A DNA stretch of 64,000 nt from JAFEDN01 sp963697455 (lineage in GTDB: Bacteria > Pseudomonadota > Gammaproteobacteria > Coxiellales > Coxiellaceae), in contig CAVOOI010000015.1 in NCBI GenBank assembly GCA_963697455.1, forward strand, positions 23,968 through 87,967, given 5' to 3'. Positions within the stretch are counted from its first letter, which is position 1; every line of letters starts with the position of its first letter. The notes beneath the pieces were generated by a model. That model saw only the letters and a program-made list of their open reading frames with translations. It ran no database searches and was not told the origin of the DNA. Positions 52,114 through 62,602 of the stretch are shown piece by piece. The translations under genes and the position numbers were made by a program.

Positions 52114-52818
52114 TTATATACTTATTCTGATGTGTTGTTCTTCTTTAGCCTCTCTAATTTCGGAGCAAGTTGAATATGTTTGAATATTGTTAGGGTTACT
52201 GCAAAACCTGTCTAATTTTTCTTTGGGGGTATTAAAAAACAATGAAACTAATCTCGATGGCAGGATCGCCTTAATTAGAGCTTTTGCTTGCTCAATAAAC
52301 GGTTTTTCCCACCAGCTAGGTTGATTGGCTTCAAGGGTTGTGAAGTGACCAGACGCTACTAGTTTAAACTCGTCATATAAGACCTGTTTTTGGATAGTGT
52401 CATTCTTTACCAAAGTATTATTAATATTAGTGACTTCTTCTTTCAGTGTTTTAACCGCCAAAAATCGGCGACTAAATTTTTTTACATTATTCTTGCTTTG
52501 CGGGTCGTTGATTTTTCCATACACGGTTGTTATGGGCCAAGATTCCAGGATGGTTGGGCGCGTTTGGAGGCCGGAGCATATATTAATGTAAATAGGTAAT
52601 CCCTCGGCAGAATGAACCACTCGGATGCCTTTGGCAGATTGCTTAGAAGGATTTTCCCTTTGCCATGCCGTTAGTATTTCTATTCGGGAATCACGTAGAG
52701 ACTTAATTAATTCTAAAGCCTCTGATTGCAAGCGCGCAAAGTATTCATACAGAATAATTTCTAGTTGAACGAGTTCGGCGCCGATCAATTTATTTTGAGA
52801 AGTTGTGCGTCTTTTCAT
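52114..52818 (-). CDS. Hypothetical protein
   Basis: Start at 52818 has GGAGGG at 8-base spacing. 234 residues, soluble, helical N-terminal half with a long amphipathic helix (LEIILYEYFARLQSEALELIKSLRDS), a mixed middle and a C-terminal tail with acidic residues (EIREAKEEQHIRISI). No family recognised. The tail resembles the E-rich C-terminal signals of Dot/Icm substrates, but that is weak evidence. Confidence 0.55.
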   Translation of the reverse strand: MKRRTTSQNKLIGAELVQLEIILYEYFARLQSEALELIKSLRDSRIEILTAWQRENPSKQSAKGIRVVHSAEGLPIYINICSGLQTRPTILESWPITTVYGKINDPQSKNNVKKFSRRFLAVKTLKEEVTNINNTLVKNDTIQKQVLYDEFKLVASGHFTTLEANQPSWWEKPFIEQAKALIKAILPSRLVSLFFNTPKEKLDRFCSNPNNIQTYSTCSEIREAKEEQHIRISI

Positions 52819-53042
52819 GACATTTCCCTCCATTTCGACTATCTGGGATTACCCTTTTAAAAAAATCTATTTGATTGTTTTTAACCTATTTTTGATAAAA
52901 ATGCAAACCCTCTACCCGGCTATCTCAGTCATCACCCCATAAGGTAATGTATAAAATTTGGACAATTTAAGATTTTGTTAATATTCATGGGTTATATTAA
53001 ACATCACATTTCATTAACTAAGTAGTAAGTAGGAAAGTATAA

Positions 53043-55478
53043 ATGTTAGATTTAAATAATGACGACAACCTAAATTATGCTAACTTGTATAGCATTTACT
53101 TTGTAAAAAAAGAACCGAAGCACTATATCGAGTCATTATCCGAACTTAAAACAATAACTAAATTAGTATTGCTTTATCATGCAGATAAAATAGATGAAAC
53201 TTCGAGAAAGTATGACGTAGGTAAGCGTTTCGCATCAGGTTGGAAGTCACTATATATTAAAATTTTGCAATCTAAAAATCTTGCAGAATTCAACTTTTTA
53301 TTTGAAGAAGATTGTAAATATTTTAAAAAAAGTTGTAAGAAGGAAGCACTACAAGAGTTTACTAATATTTTTATTGAAAGTAAGGAAAATTTAGGATCTC
53401 ATGAAAGATTAAAAAAATTTTTAGAACATGATTTACTCGTAAATAATTATTATATTTTTTGGCCGCAAATCCTTAGTAAGCTTTCTGAAAAAAGTCTATT
53501 TGAGGTTACTGCCAAAAAATTTTTAAGACATCCACATAATAATGATACAATTCTAGTAGATAAACTTCAGGCTCTGCTTGAGAATAAATCACATCGAAAT
53601 GAAATTCCTAATATTTTCTTAGAATATGTAGTCGAGAGTAATAAAATCAATGAAGGACTAGAACTTCTATTTGATAAATTTGGTTTTGATAAAATCAGGG
53701 AGTTACTTGAAAAGAGTACTTTAAAAAATTTTGATTACCAATCACACCTAATTAATTTTGATTACGGAAAAATCCGGTTTGTTAAAGACGTTGCTAAATA
53801 TTTATTGCAAAAAAATATTTTGCATAAACTTTCTCTTGATAGCCTGGTTAAAATTTTAAAAAATGATATTGATAAAGAGGTTGCTCAAAGTATACTTGAA
53901 ATTCTCAATAAAAATTTTACAATGGAATTGTCAAAGCATACAGATGAATTTAAAAAAATAGTGGCGGCAAACCATCCAGTAGTTGAAATTTCACAAGTAT
54001 TATTGGAAGATAAAATTATACCTAATTTAATAAATTCAGAATATTTATATAAGGTGGCTCTTGAGAGTGAACCCAGAGCGCAATCTATTATTGGTCACTC
54101 CATAATAAAGACTGATGAGAAAGTCAGAGAAATTGCCAAAAAACATACAGGTGTAAGAGGGAAAATTTTAGAGTTAAACTTAAAGGGAGAAATTAAACTG
54201 TCTCCAGAGACTATTAAACAATTTTTTAAATTTTCTGACAATACCCCAGAGGTACAAAAATTACTTCTAGAAAAGTACTTTTTACAAGTTGATGTAGGCA
54301 TTTGGCTTTAATTTATTCAAAGCAGTTGATGATTCCTCTCGGAAACTAGTTGCTACAACCTGGACAAAGTTAGGTGAACCAACTGCAAGCTATATTGAAA
54401 GAATATATAATTGTAACTATATTAAAGGGCAAACTCTTTTAGAATTATGCAGAGACTATCCATTTTTTACCCAATGGATTGCGCCTACTATAGAGCAGAT
54501 TAAAATAATTGACAAAGAGACTAAAGGGGAAATTGGAAGACTTAATAATTTATATCAAATTGCAAATATTCAGCCAAAAAATGGAGAATATTCCAAAAAT
54601 CAAATTGTTTTGCTTTATAAAATAATTAATAATTTTAAACAGGGAATGTTTGTTTCCACTTCTTATTATAGAAGAGCAACAACTTATCTTTTAGTTCCGC
54701 CACTTCAAATTCGCGTGAAACGACTACTGAAACACAAGGTGAACTAGATCTGGATGAAAAAGCCCCTAAACTTTATGTGGACAATCTTAGTCCAGGTAAA
54801 AAAGATGCTATACTAAATTTTAGTGGCTTAGATTTTGATGATGAAGGTTACCTTTCACCAAAAGGTCAGCTTCAAGTTTGCGCTTATGTTTTAAACTTTT
54901 TACAGAAAGGGGGAGAGTATGAACAACGTCTTCAAAAAGCAGGAGAAGAAGATAAAGGCTTAAAACCATTGGTTTCAATTATTCAGAAGATCGAGAATTT
55001 CAGGAAGGAAAAAGAATATCCTAATATTAAAGACGGCCTTGCAATCATGAAGCTGTATTATAAAGTTCATGGGCGTGAGTTGGATGATAGTTTTAACCTG
55101 ATTCCACTTCCTTCAGCGCCATCACTATCTATTATAAATTCTAGTTCTTCAAATTCTAATTCTTCTTCTAGTTCTAGTTCAAGTTCAATTTTTGATTCAA
55201 AAGCAGAAAATGAATTTGAGCCAGGTAGACCGGAATACCATTTAGCATATATTACAGGAAATAAATTGATAGGTGCTTTTCGTACTGATAATGAAGATTT
55301 TATTCCATTATCAAAGTTGAGGGGTTTTTACCAAGAAAAAAGTTCTTATTTCTCTAGCGATGAACAATTAGTATTAAATGCAATGTATCAAAAAAGCGCA
55401 TTAGTGACGTTGTCCTTCACTAATGATCGACCAGATACCAGGGCGTCTAACCAAGAAAAGCAAGGCGTAGACTTATAG
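53043..55478 (+). pseudogene. Large AT-rich hypothetical gene with two compensating frameshifts
   Basis: Three pieces form one frame of about 811 codons: 53043-54300, a second frame about 54300-54690 (FNLFKAVDDSSRKLVATTWTK and onward), then the first frame again to 55478. Net shifts cancel (+1 then -1). The protein is helical and Lys/Glu-rich. Residues 33-60 (LKTITKLVLLYHADKIDETSRKY) resemble the J-domain loop with HAD in place of HPD. Near residue 700 there is a run of Ser/Asn encoded by TCT/AGT codons, then a domain with EYHLAYITGNKLIGAFRTD. No family recognised. GC far below neighbours; perhaps acquired, perhaps an effector. Confidence 0.5.
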
Positions 55479-55520
55479 CTTTTTACGATAATCCCACAGG
55501 GATAAATAAATGTCGTATAG

Positions 55521-56156
55521 TTAGGGGGAAATAACCCCGGTTAAAATTTCAACGACGTCTGCTATCCATATGCCTTGTTGGTTAATCATGGTATGGGTGC
55601 GCCCATACAATGGTTGGCCTAAAGTACAGCCTAGGTTTTTATGCAGCGGTTCGTTACACTGGATTTTAAAAAAATGCTGTTGGGTGTCTTGGGTTTTAAT
55701 TTGATATTGCACTAATAGAGCGCCAAAGGGCGTACGGCTGTGCTTGATATCATCCAGAAAGTTCGCAGGTAATGCGGCTATATTCATGCTGATCAGTCCC
55801 AATTCGACAATTGTGCTTTGATGCAGAGTATCAGCCAGAATTGCATTATTTCTTGCAGAATTATTATCGATAATCATAATAACCCCTCGACAATAAATTT
55901 TTTGCGCTGAATTCTCCAAAATGTACAATGGTGTCCGCACTTTGGGGGTGCGTTGATAATATTGAGCAACCCCAACTGTCATCACTGGTTGAGCCAATAA
56001 AAAATCAGCAGGCTTGGGTAAATCGTTTTGATTGATTAAATATACCTTTGGCCAAGTATTTTGGGCTAGTTTAGCATGAGTAAAGAACTGGCTTAATGGC
56101 GTCAGTGCAGGATTATCCCAAGAAAGTGCCTGAGGTTGGGCTAAGATCTTTTTCAT
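55521..56156 (-). CDS. Chorismate lyase-like protein (UbiC superfamily), tentative
   Basis: A 211-residue protein without signal peptide. The C-terminal two thirds follow the UbiC/DUF98 pattern: a strand with RTPLYILENSAQKIYCRGVI, then SRTPFGALLVQYQIK, and LYGRTHTMINQQGIWIADVVEIL near the end, comparable to the LWGRRSRL...LLTELFLP end of E. coli UbiC. UbiC makes 4-hydroxybenzoate for ubiquinone. No ubiA neighbour. Similarity is distant, so this is a suggestion only. Confidence 0.45.
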   Translation of the reverse strand: MKKILAQPQALSWDNPALTPLSQFFTHAKLAQNTWPKVYLINQNDLPKPADFLLAQPVMTVGVAQYYQRTPKVRTPLYILENSAQKIYCRGVIMIIDNNSARNNAILADTLHQSTIVELGLISMNIAALPANFLDDIKHSRTPFGALLVQYQIKTQDTQQHFFKIQCNEPLHKNLGCTLGQPLYGRTHTMINQQGIWIADVVEILTGVISP

Positions 56157-56248
56157 AAAAGTAATATATTCGAACTCTTCCCGGTTGACAAGCGTATTTC
56201 TTTGAATTATTATTCACAAAATTGAATAATTATACATAGGAATGCATT

Positions 56249-56503
56249 ATGAAATTTGCTTCAGTCGCTCAACTAACTGTAGAAGAAAGTAAAACCAACC
56301 CGGTAAAAAAACAATTCTTTGCCTTCGGCGGCATAGTGATTGGCGGAATCGCGGCCAAAGTGTTCTTTAAACCTACCCAACGTTTGGTTCAAGGAGATAG
56401 CAAGGTTTTTGGCATGTTGAAGATCGTTTCCAATGTAGGGATCAACGTGGTGGTCAATTGTTATTTTGATATTATCGCATCCCGGCAATATTTTGATTTA
56501 TGA
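56249..56503 (+). CDS. Small membrane protein, unknown
   Basis: 84 residues with two hydrophobic segments (FAFGGIVIGGIAAKVFF and VSNVGINVVVNCYFDII). Its stop overlaps the ATG of the next gene (ATGA). Either a coupled small partner or the N-terminal part of the same protein separated by a one-base frameshift near 56500; the sequence cannot decide. No family recognised. Confidence 0.55.
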   Translation: MKFASVAQLTVEESKTNPVKKQFFAFGGIVIGGIAAKVFFKPTQRLVQGDSKVFGMLKIVSNVGINVVVNCYFDIIASRQYFDL

Positions 56504-57768
56504 GATACGCTACTCACCAACTCAATATGTCAAACTTGAGTTTAGGAGCATTGGTGTTCGGTAGTCTGACCTCAGCATTTTGTTTTGCTTTTCTGGATTT
56601 AGATCCCGAAAACTTGGCAACGTATGCGGATTTTATTTTGCAAATCATTACTTATGGAGCACAACATTTTTTTGCTTTGGAAGATTTATATAATCTCCTC
56701 CCTGAATGGCCCGCACATAAAAACGCTAACGCGGAATTTCGCCGAGGTCAAGCTTTTATATTGGATAAACTGGACGTTGCATTATATGAAGCAAATAAAG
56801 GCTTTTATCGAAATACTTTACCAGTGAGTGATTATTTTAAAACTGACGGAAAGCTTGATATTAATTATTTGACAAATTGGATTGACCAACAATTTATGCC
56901 GGTTCAAACTCCGCCGCCCTCAGTATGGCGAAATTTGATTTATTATCCTGCGCAAACCCTTGGATTTCTAATAACCTTGGTCGGTAATTTCGGCTATCAT
57001 AATGATACGGTCAATGGCTTTAAAAAACTAAAATTTTTATCGTTAACGACTAATGCTGCCTGGTCTTTAGCGACTGTTTGTATGTTTCCTGTCTACAGTT
57101 TGGCAATTATTATAACTTACAGAATTATTGATAAACTTTTTAAACTATTCAGTGGTGAAATTACTGTAGACGATATTTCTTTCTCAATAAAAAAAATGTT
57201 TAAGTTTAGTTTATTTACCAACGGCACTTTAAGTGCAATGGCTATATTTTCTTTTTGCACTGCAGTCAGTTTGTTGAATGATGCTATTTATGGCGGTAAT
57301 CCGGATAATCCGCCACAATTTAGCGGGCTGGATACCCCGGAGCAGAAGTTTCGCGCATTCTATGTTTATGCAACTATGATATCCCTGGTTATTTTTAATA
57401 TTTTTCCAGTACCGGAAGTGGCAGATTTTTTGGCTAAAAAAATGCTGCTCTGGTTTGGCGCGCATGAAGATAAACAGAAAATTGAAGTATTGGATTTTAT
57501 CGCGGCAATGCGTACTCGCGCAGCTAAAGCTACTCCGGCGACATTTGAACCTAAAACCCCAACGGAAAGTAAACCAATAAATATTAATGATAAAACTATA
57601 GTAAGCGTTAATGGTGATTTGAAGGCGCCATTATTAGACCAGACTCTTCCAAGAAGAAATTTTTGTCAGGAAATTACTCAGACTTTTTGCAGTTTCTTTT
57701 CCTTTTCTCGTACCCAGCGCCAATCGTCGCTGCCACAGATTCACAGCAGCAGTCTTGACTTTGCTTAA
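56500..57768 (+). CDS. Multi-pass membrane protein, unknown
   Basis: 422 residues with about six to seven hydrophobic helices (for example LGALVFGSLTSAFCFAFL, AQTLGFLITLVGNFG, AAWSLATVCMFPVYSLAIIITY, FTNGTLSAMAIFSFCTAVSLL and ATMISLVIFNIFPV) and a hydrophilic C-terminal tail of about 90 residues with a Ser-rich end. No transporter signature seen. Could be an effector or an inner-membrane protein of unknown role. Convergent with nadD; the two overlap by four bases. Confidence 0.6.
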   Translation: MRYATHQLNMSNLSLGALVFGSLTSAFCFAFLDLDPENLATYADFILQIITYGAQHFFALEDLYNLLPEWPAHKNANAEFRRGQAFILDKLDVALYEANKGFYRNTLPVSDYFKTDGKLDINYLTNWIDQQFMPVQTPPPSVWRNLIYYPAQTLGFLITLVGNFGYHNDTVNGFKKLKFLSLTTNAAWSLATVCMFPVYSLAIIITYRIIDKLFKLFSGEITVDDISFSIKKMFKFSLFTNGTLSAMAIFSFCTAVSLLNDAIYGGNPDNPPQFSGLDTPEQKFRAFYVYATMISLVIFNIFPVPEVADFLAKKMLLWFGAHEDKQKIEVLDFIAAMRTRAAKATPATFEPKTPTESKPININDKTIVSVNGDLKAPLLDQTLPRRNFCQEITQTFCSFFSFSRTQRQSSLPQIHSSSLDFA

Positions 57769-58409
57769 TCTAAAGCGGGTTCGTAGAGATGATGCTGTCG
57801 AATATAGTTTAAAACTGTTGTGGGCAGTGCATCTCGCAAATTGGGGGTGGCGTATTGACGAATACTGGTTGCTGAAATGGGGGAGGGTGGCATATCTTGG
57901 ATTAAAATGCCGCCGGATAACGCTTGAGTTAATCCTTGGTAATCGCTGACCTGCTGTTTTGCTAATAGCGCTTGACTCCAGGCATTATTGGGGAGCTGAA
58001 AACCGGGACGATTCACCACAATCAGGTGCGCCAGTGTCAATATTTTTTCCCATTCCCGCCATTGGTTAAACAGCAAAAAAGCGTCCATGCCCAAGATCAA
58101 ACACCAGGGCGTTTGCGGCTGCTGCTCACGCAAAATTGTTAAAGTGTCGACCATATACGAAGGCCCGGGGCGTTGGAAATCAATATCATTAGCGCTCCAT
58201 TCAGGATGTCCGCTGATGGCAATGCGGATCATCTCTAAACGCTGTCCCGGACTAGCTTGCGGTTGCTGGCGATGCGGTGGCGACAAGCAGGGCACAAATT
58301 GGATTTTAGTAAGCGGGCAATGCGTAGATAAATATTGAGCGACGGCTAAATGCCCACAATGAATAGGATCAAAAGTGCCGCCAAAAACTCCCTCAAGCGC
58401 CCCAATCAT
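57765..58409 (-). CDS. nadD: Nicotinate-nucleotide adenylyltransferase
   Basis: A 214-residue nucleotidyltransferase of NAD synthesis. The GGTFDPIHCGH motif (10-20) binds ATP; LILGMDAFLLFNQWREWEKIL and the end SATSIRQYA (ISSTxIR-like) complete the family pattern. Overlaps holA by four bases, in the common leuS-lptE-holA-nadD cluster. Confidence 0.95.
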   Translation of the reverse strand: MIGALEGVFGGTFDPIHCGHLAVAQYLSTHCPLTKIQFVPCLSPPHRQQPQASPGQRLEMIRIAISGHPEWSANDIDFQRPGPSYMVDTLTILREQQPQTPWCLILGMDAFLLFNQWREWEKILTLAHLIVVNRPGFQLPNNAWSQALLAKQQVSDYQGLTQALSGGILIQDMPPSPISATSIRQYATPNLRDALPTTVLNYIRQHHLYEPALD

Positions 58410-59407
58410 GCCGCACCCGTTAAATCTAGGCTAATTCGCATCAAGGCGTCCCATGCATTTCCGGGGGTTACGCCTTTAATAATTCGATCGGCTTCGTGGC
58501 AGGCTAATAATAATTGTTTTAATTTAACTGAGTTGGTTTTTCGTAATGCGGTTTGGTACAAAGGTTTTAGACTTGACCAATGCGCTGCTAAAATGGCTTG
58601 CAAACTTTTACCCTGTTGGAGTTGCTCGGTCATATTTAATAATTCACGACATTCACGCGCTAATAGCCATAAGATTAAGGTGGGTTCAGTATCTGCTCCC
58701 CGCAAATGGGTTAATACTCGAATAATATTACGGCGATCGCTTTGTAAAATATATTGACTGAGTTCAAACACGTTGAATTGTGCGCTGTCACTAATAGCGC
58801 TGGCCATCTCTTTCACGCCAATGGTTTGATTAGGGTACAGTAAACGCAATTTGATAATGGCTTGTTGAGTAGCCAGTAAATTTCCTTCCGTGAATTCAGC
58901 TAGCAATCGCACACTGGCAGGATCGGCTTTTATGCCAGCCTGTTGGAGACGAGCCTGAATCCATTGCGGTAATTCCTGGGATTTTACCGGCCATATCGTG
59001 ATGGCGGCGCCATGATCGGCGATGCTTTTATACCAGCGAGTTTTTTGTTGAGGCCCGCTGAGTTTACTGGTAATAATTAACAGCATTTTATCGGCAGGAG
59101 GCGATTCGCAATAATGTAATAATATTTTCCCGGCCTCGGCGTCGAATTTTGCGGCTGGATTATGCAACTCAATTAAGATTTGATCTGCAAATAAATTATA
59201 GCTATTGGCGAAGCGGGTTAATTGCGTCCAATCGAAGCCGCTGTCTGCTTCGAGGCGTTGGCAATGTTGATAACCTGCGCGTTGCGCCGCTTGGCGAACT
59301 GCGTCCCGCGCTTCTTGGCATAGCAGCGGTACGTCGCCGCTAATCAAGTATACGGGGAGCAATGGCCCTTTAAGGTGCTGAGGTAGTTGTTGTAGATTGA
59401 GTTGCAT
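58406..59407 (-). CDS. holA: DNA polymerase III delta subunit
   Basis: A 333-residue clamp-loader subunit that opens the beta clamp. N-terminal YLISGDVPLLCQEARDAVRQAA, the middle LLIITSKLSGPQQKTRWYKSI and the lid-like helices (TEGNLLATQQAIIKLRLLYP) are typical of HolA. No Walker A motif, as expected for delta. Start codon lies inside lptE (38-base overlap). Confidence 0.94.
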   Translation of the reverse strand: MQLNLQQLPQHLKGPLLPVYLISGDVPLLCQEARDAVRQAAQRAGYQHCQRLEADSGFDWTQLTRFANSYNLFADQILIELHNPAAKFDAEAGKILLHYCESPPADKMLLIITSKLSGPQQKTRWYKSIADHGAAITIWPVKSQELPQWIQARLQQAGIKADPASVRLLAEFTEGNLLATQQAIIKLRLLYPNQTIGVKEMASAISDSAQFNVFELSQYILQSDRRNIIRVLTHLRGADTEPTLILWLLARECRELLNMTEQLQQGKSLQAILAAHWSSLKPLYQTALRKTNSVKLKQLLLACHEADRIIKGVTPGNAWDALMRISLDLTGAA

Positions 59408-59933
59408 AGACTTTCGTGGGTTTTTTCCAGGGTGTGTTGATTTGGTGGCGGGTTTTATCGCTGGTCATCCAATAGTAAAGTAGGTTGATGGCTTCTCGTT
59501 GCAGTTCTTCTTGAAAGATGCTGGTGGAGTTGATCGTAAAAATTTGATTAGTATTTACGGTAACGTCGCGGGTAGTCTCGATAGTATGAGCAGGTACGAC
59601 GACATGGCCATTGGCATCGGTAATATTGGCGGTGACCGTGAGGGTATAAGTATACGTGATCGCGACATTGGTTGAGGAAACATCCGGGTTATCATGTTCC
59701 AGGCTGTAATCATAAACATTCAGGGTAAAATTCGCGGCTCGCGACTTAGGCGCCAAGGTGATTTTCATGGATCGCAGTAAATTAATTAATTGCACTTTAA
59801 AATGGCTATCGACGTCGTCCGAGTTTAGGTATAGCACTTTAAATTGTGGCGGTACTTCATCCGGGTTGCGTAAGTGCCAGTAGCAAGCTGTGCAAGTCAG
59901 CAGGATCAAAAAAAATAGCAATAAATTTTTCAC
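59370..59933 (-). CDS. lptE: LPS-assembly lipoprotein LptE
   Basis: A 187-residue lipoprotein that plugs the LptD barrel during LPS export. Signal peptide with lipidated Cys17 (LTCTAC). The body YWHLRNPDEVPPQFKVLYL and ITDANGHVVVPAHTIETTRDVTVN, followed by LQREAINLLYYWM, follows LptE. Position between leuS and holA supports it. Confidence 0.9.
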   Translation of the reverse strand: MKNLLLFFLILLTCTACYWHLRNPDEVPPQFKVLYLNSDDVDSHFKVQLINLLRSMKITLAPKSRAANFTLNVYDYSLEHDNPDVSSTNVAITYTYTLTVTANITDANGHVVVPAHTIETTRDVTVNTNQIFTINSTSIFQEELQREAINLLYYWMTSDKTRHQINTPWKKPTKVYATQSTTTTSAP

Positions 59934-59949
59934 AAACTATAATCTCAAG

Positions 59950-62382
59950 TTATAAGACGATATTCACTAATTTTTTCGGCACGATAATAATTTTTTTAAC
60001 GGGTTGATCGCCGATATGGCGACGAATATTTTCTTCGTGCAGAGCAAGCGTTTCAATTTCAGTCGTGGAAGCGCTGGGTTTGAGCGTAATCTTACCGCGG
60101 AGCTTTCCATTAATTTGTACAACCATTTCCACCTGATCAATTTCTAGGGCCTGCATGTTTACTTCCGGCCAGGTTGCTGTTAAGACGTCTTCGCCATAAC
60201 CCAGCTCTCGCCATAAATAATGGGCTAGATGAGGGGTAATCGGCGCTAACAGACGCAGTAAAATACTGATTCCTTCTTGAATAATGGGTAAATGGAAGTT
60301 GTCTAACTCCAGTTTACTGAGCAGATTGAGCAATTTCATTGCCGCAGAAACCACGGTATTTAATTGCAAGCGCTCCATATCTTGTTGCGCCTGCTGCAAG
60401 ATTTGCTGAATTTGTTGATAATTTGCTTGTAACTGTGGGTCTTGCGGGGTAGAAAAGGGTTGTTGCGGCGCCTGAATTTGCCTGGCGAAATGATATAGTT
60501 TTTTTAAAAACCGGTAAGCGCCTTCCACACCGCTGTCTGACCATTCTAGGCCCTGTTCCGGCGGGGCGGCAAAAATAATAAATAACCGCACCGTATCTGC
60601 GCCAAAAGTGCGAATCAGCTGTTGCGGCGCTACGACGTTGCCTTTTGATTTGGACATTTTAGAACCGTCTTTTAGCACCATGCCTTGGGTGAGCAAGCGT
60701 TTAAAAGGTTCGTCGCTATTGAGTAACCCTTCGTCCCGCAACAATTTATGCATAAACCGCGAATAGAGTAAGTGCAAAATGGCGTGTTCAATTCCGCCGA
60801 TATATTGGTCAACCGGAGTCCAGTATTGAGCGCGTTCGTCGAGCATGGCGGTGGTTTGGTCATAAGATGCAAACCGGGCGTAATACCAGGAGGATTCTAT
60901 GAACGTATCCATGGTGTCGGTTTCACGTTTCGCCTCTTCGCCGCATTGCGGACATTTGACCTGGTAAAATTCAGGCGTGGTGGCGAGCGGTGAAGTATGA
61001 CCGTCTGGAATTAAATCCGCAGGTAATATCACGGGTAAATCTTGTTCAGGAACGGGGACATCGCCGCAATGCGGGCATTGAATAATCGGAATCGGCGTGC
61101 CCCAATAGCGCTGCCGGACATGATACCCCAATCACGCAGCCGGTAGTTAATTTGCCGTTCACCTAGCTTTTTCTCAATCAACAGATCAACGATTTTTTTC
61201 TTGGCGTCAGTAGAGATTAAACCGTTAAATTCCCCGGAATGAATCAGCGGGCCGCTGCCGGTAAAGGCGGCCTGTTTAAAATCCCATGCTGGATCGCTAG
61301 GCTGGATGACCGGTTTTACCGGGAGGTCATAAAGGGCCGCAAATTCAAAATCACGTTGGTCATGGGCTGGAACCGCCATGACCGCCCCAGAGCCATATTC
61401 CATTAATACGAAATTAACCACCCAGATGGGCAATTTCTCTTGGGTGAGCGGATGGATTGCCGATTGATTTAATTGGAAACCTTTTTTAGCCTGAGTGGCG
61501 ATGTCTGCTTCAGCTACTTTGGTATGCCGGCATTCTTCGAGGAATTGAGCGAGTTGAGGATGGTGTGCCGCAGCTTTAACTGCTAACGGATGTTCGGGAG
61601 CGATCGCAATATAACTCACACCCATCAAGGTGTCTGCTCGAGTAGTAAAAATAGTGAGATTTTCTGTACTTTCGGCCAGGAAGAAATGAATATTGGCTCC
61701 CTCGGAACGTCCTATCCAATTGCGTTGCATCGTGCACACCTGCGGCGGCCATTCGGTGAGTTGATCTAGGCCGTTGAGTAATTCTTCCGCGTAGGCGGTA
61801 ATTTTAAAAAACCACTGCGGGATTTCACGGCGCTCAACCGGCACGCCGGAGCGCCAGCCTTTGCCGTCGATCACTTGTTCGTTTGCCAGAACGGTTTGAT
61901 CGACTGGATCCCAGTTGACTACCGCATTTTTCTTATAGACCAGGCCTTTTTTATAGAGCTGAACAAATAGCCATTGTTCCCATCGGTAATAATCAGGTTC
62001 ACAGGTAGTAATTTCGCGTTTCCAATCAAAGCTATAGCCCAGTTGTTTAAACTGTTTTCGCATGTTCTCAATATTGCTTTTAGTCCATTGGACAGGGGGT
62101 AGATGGCGGGCGGTCGCGGCATTTTCCGCAGGTAAACCGAAAGCATCCCAACCGATGGGGTGCAATATTCTTTACCTAGCATTCGCTGATAACGGGCAAT
62201 ACGTCGCCGATGGTATAATTGCGCACGTGCCCCATGTGCAGGTCGCCGCTGGGATAGGGAAACATGGATAAGCAGTAAAATCTCTGTTTACCGTGATCTT
62301 CACGGGATTGAAAACTATGGTGCGTTTCCCAATACTGTTGCGCGGCCTTTTCAATGCTTGCGGGGTCGTACTGCTCGTTCAT
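59950..62382 (-). pseudogene. leuS: Leucine--tRNA ligase, three frameshifts
   Basis: Start at 62382 (MNEQYDPASIEKAAQQYW). The span of 2433 bases is full length for LeuS (about 811 codons). Class I motifs are present: HMGHVRNYTIGD (HIGH type), the CP1 editing domain (TTRADTLMG, MAVPAHDQRDFEF) and KMSKSKGN, followed by the anticodon-binding region. Frame breaks near 62196 and 62164 (each one missing base, within 32 bases) and near 61125. Restoring them gives the expected RYQRMLGK, LHPIGWDAFGLPAENAA and RDWG..RQRYWGTPIP. LeuS is essential, so sequence error is more likely than loss. Confidence 0.93.
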
Positions 62383-62602
62383 GATCTTTGAATTTGCCTC
62401 AGTTAAAATTAAATAGCTTACCCGATTAGCCTGTTGATGAATAGGGGAGTTCCTGGATGAGTTACTCAAATACTGGCTATCTTTCCAATTATTTGATTTT
62501 TATTAATATTATTATAAAGAGGTACTTTAATTAGGGTCGGTGAAGATTGTGTTTAGGCTAAAACGTGGTAAAATAATTCACAATTTTCTAAGGAAGGAAA
62601 GT

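Noticed and set aside
55130..55190. Phase-variable repeat in the unknown large gene
   Set aside because: The Ser tract is built of triplets with mixed Ser codons, so slippage would not change the frame.
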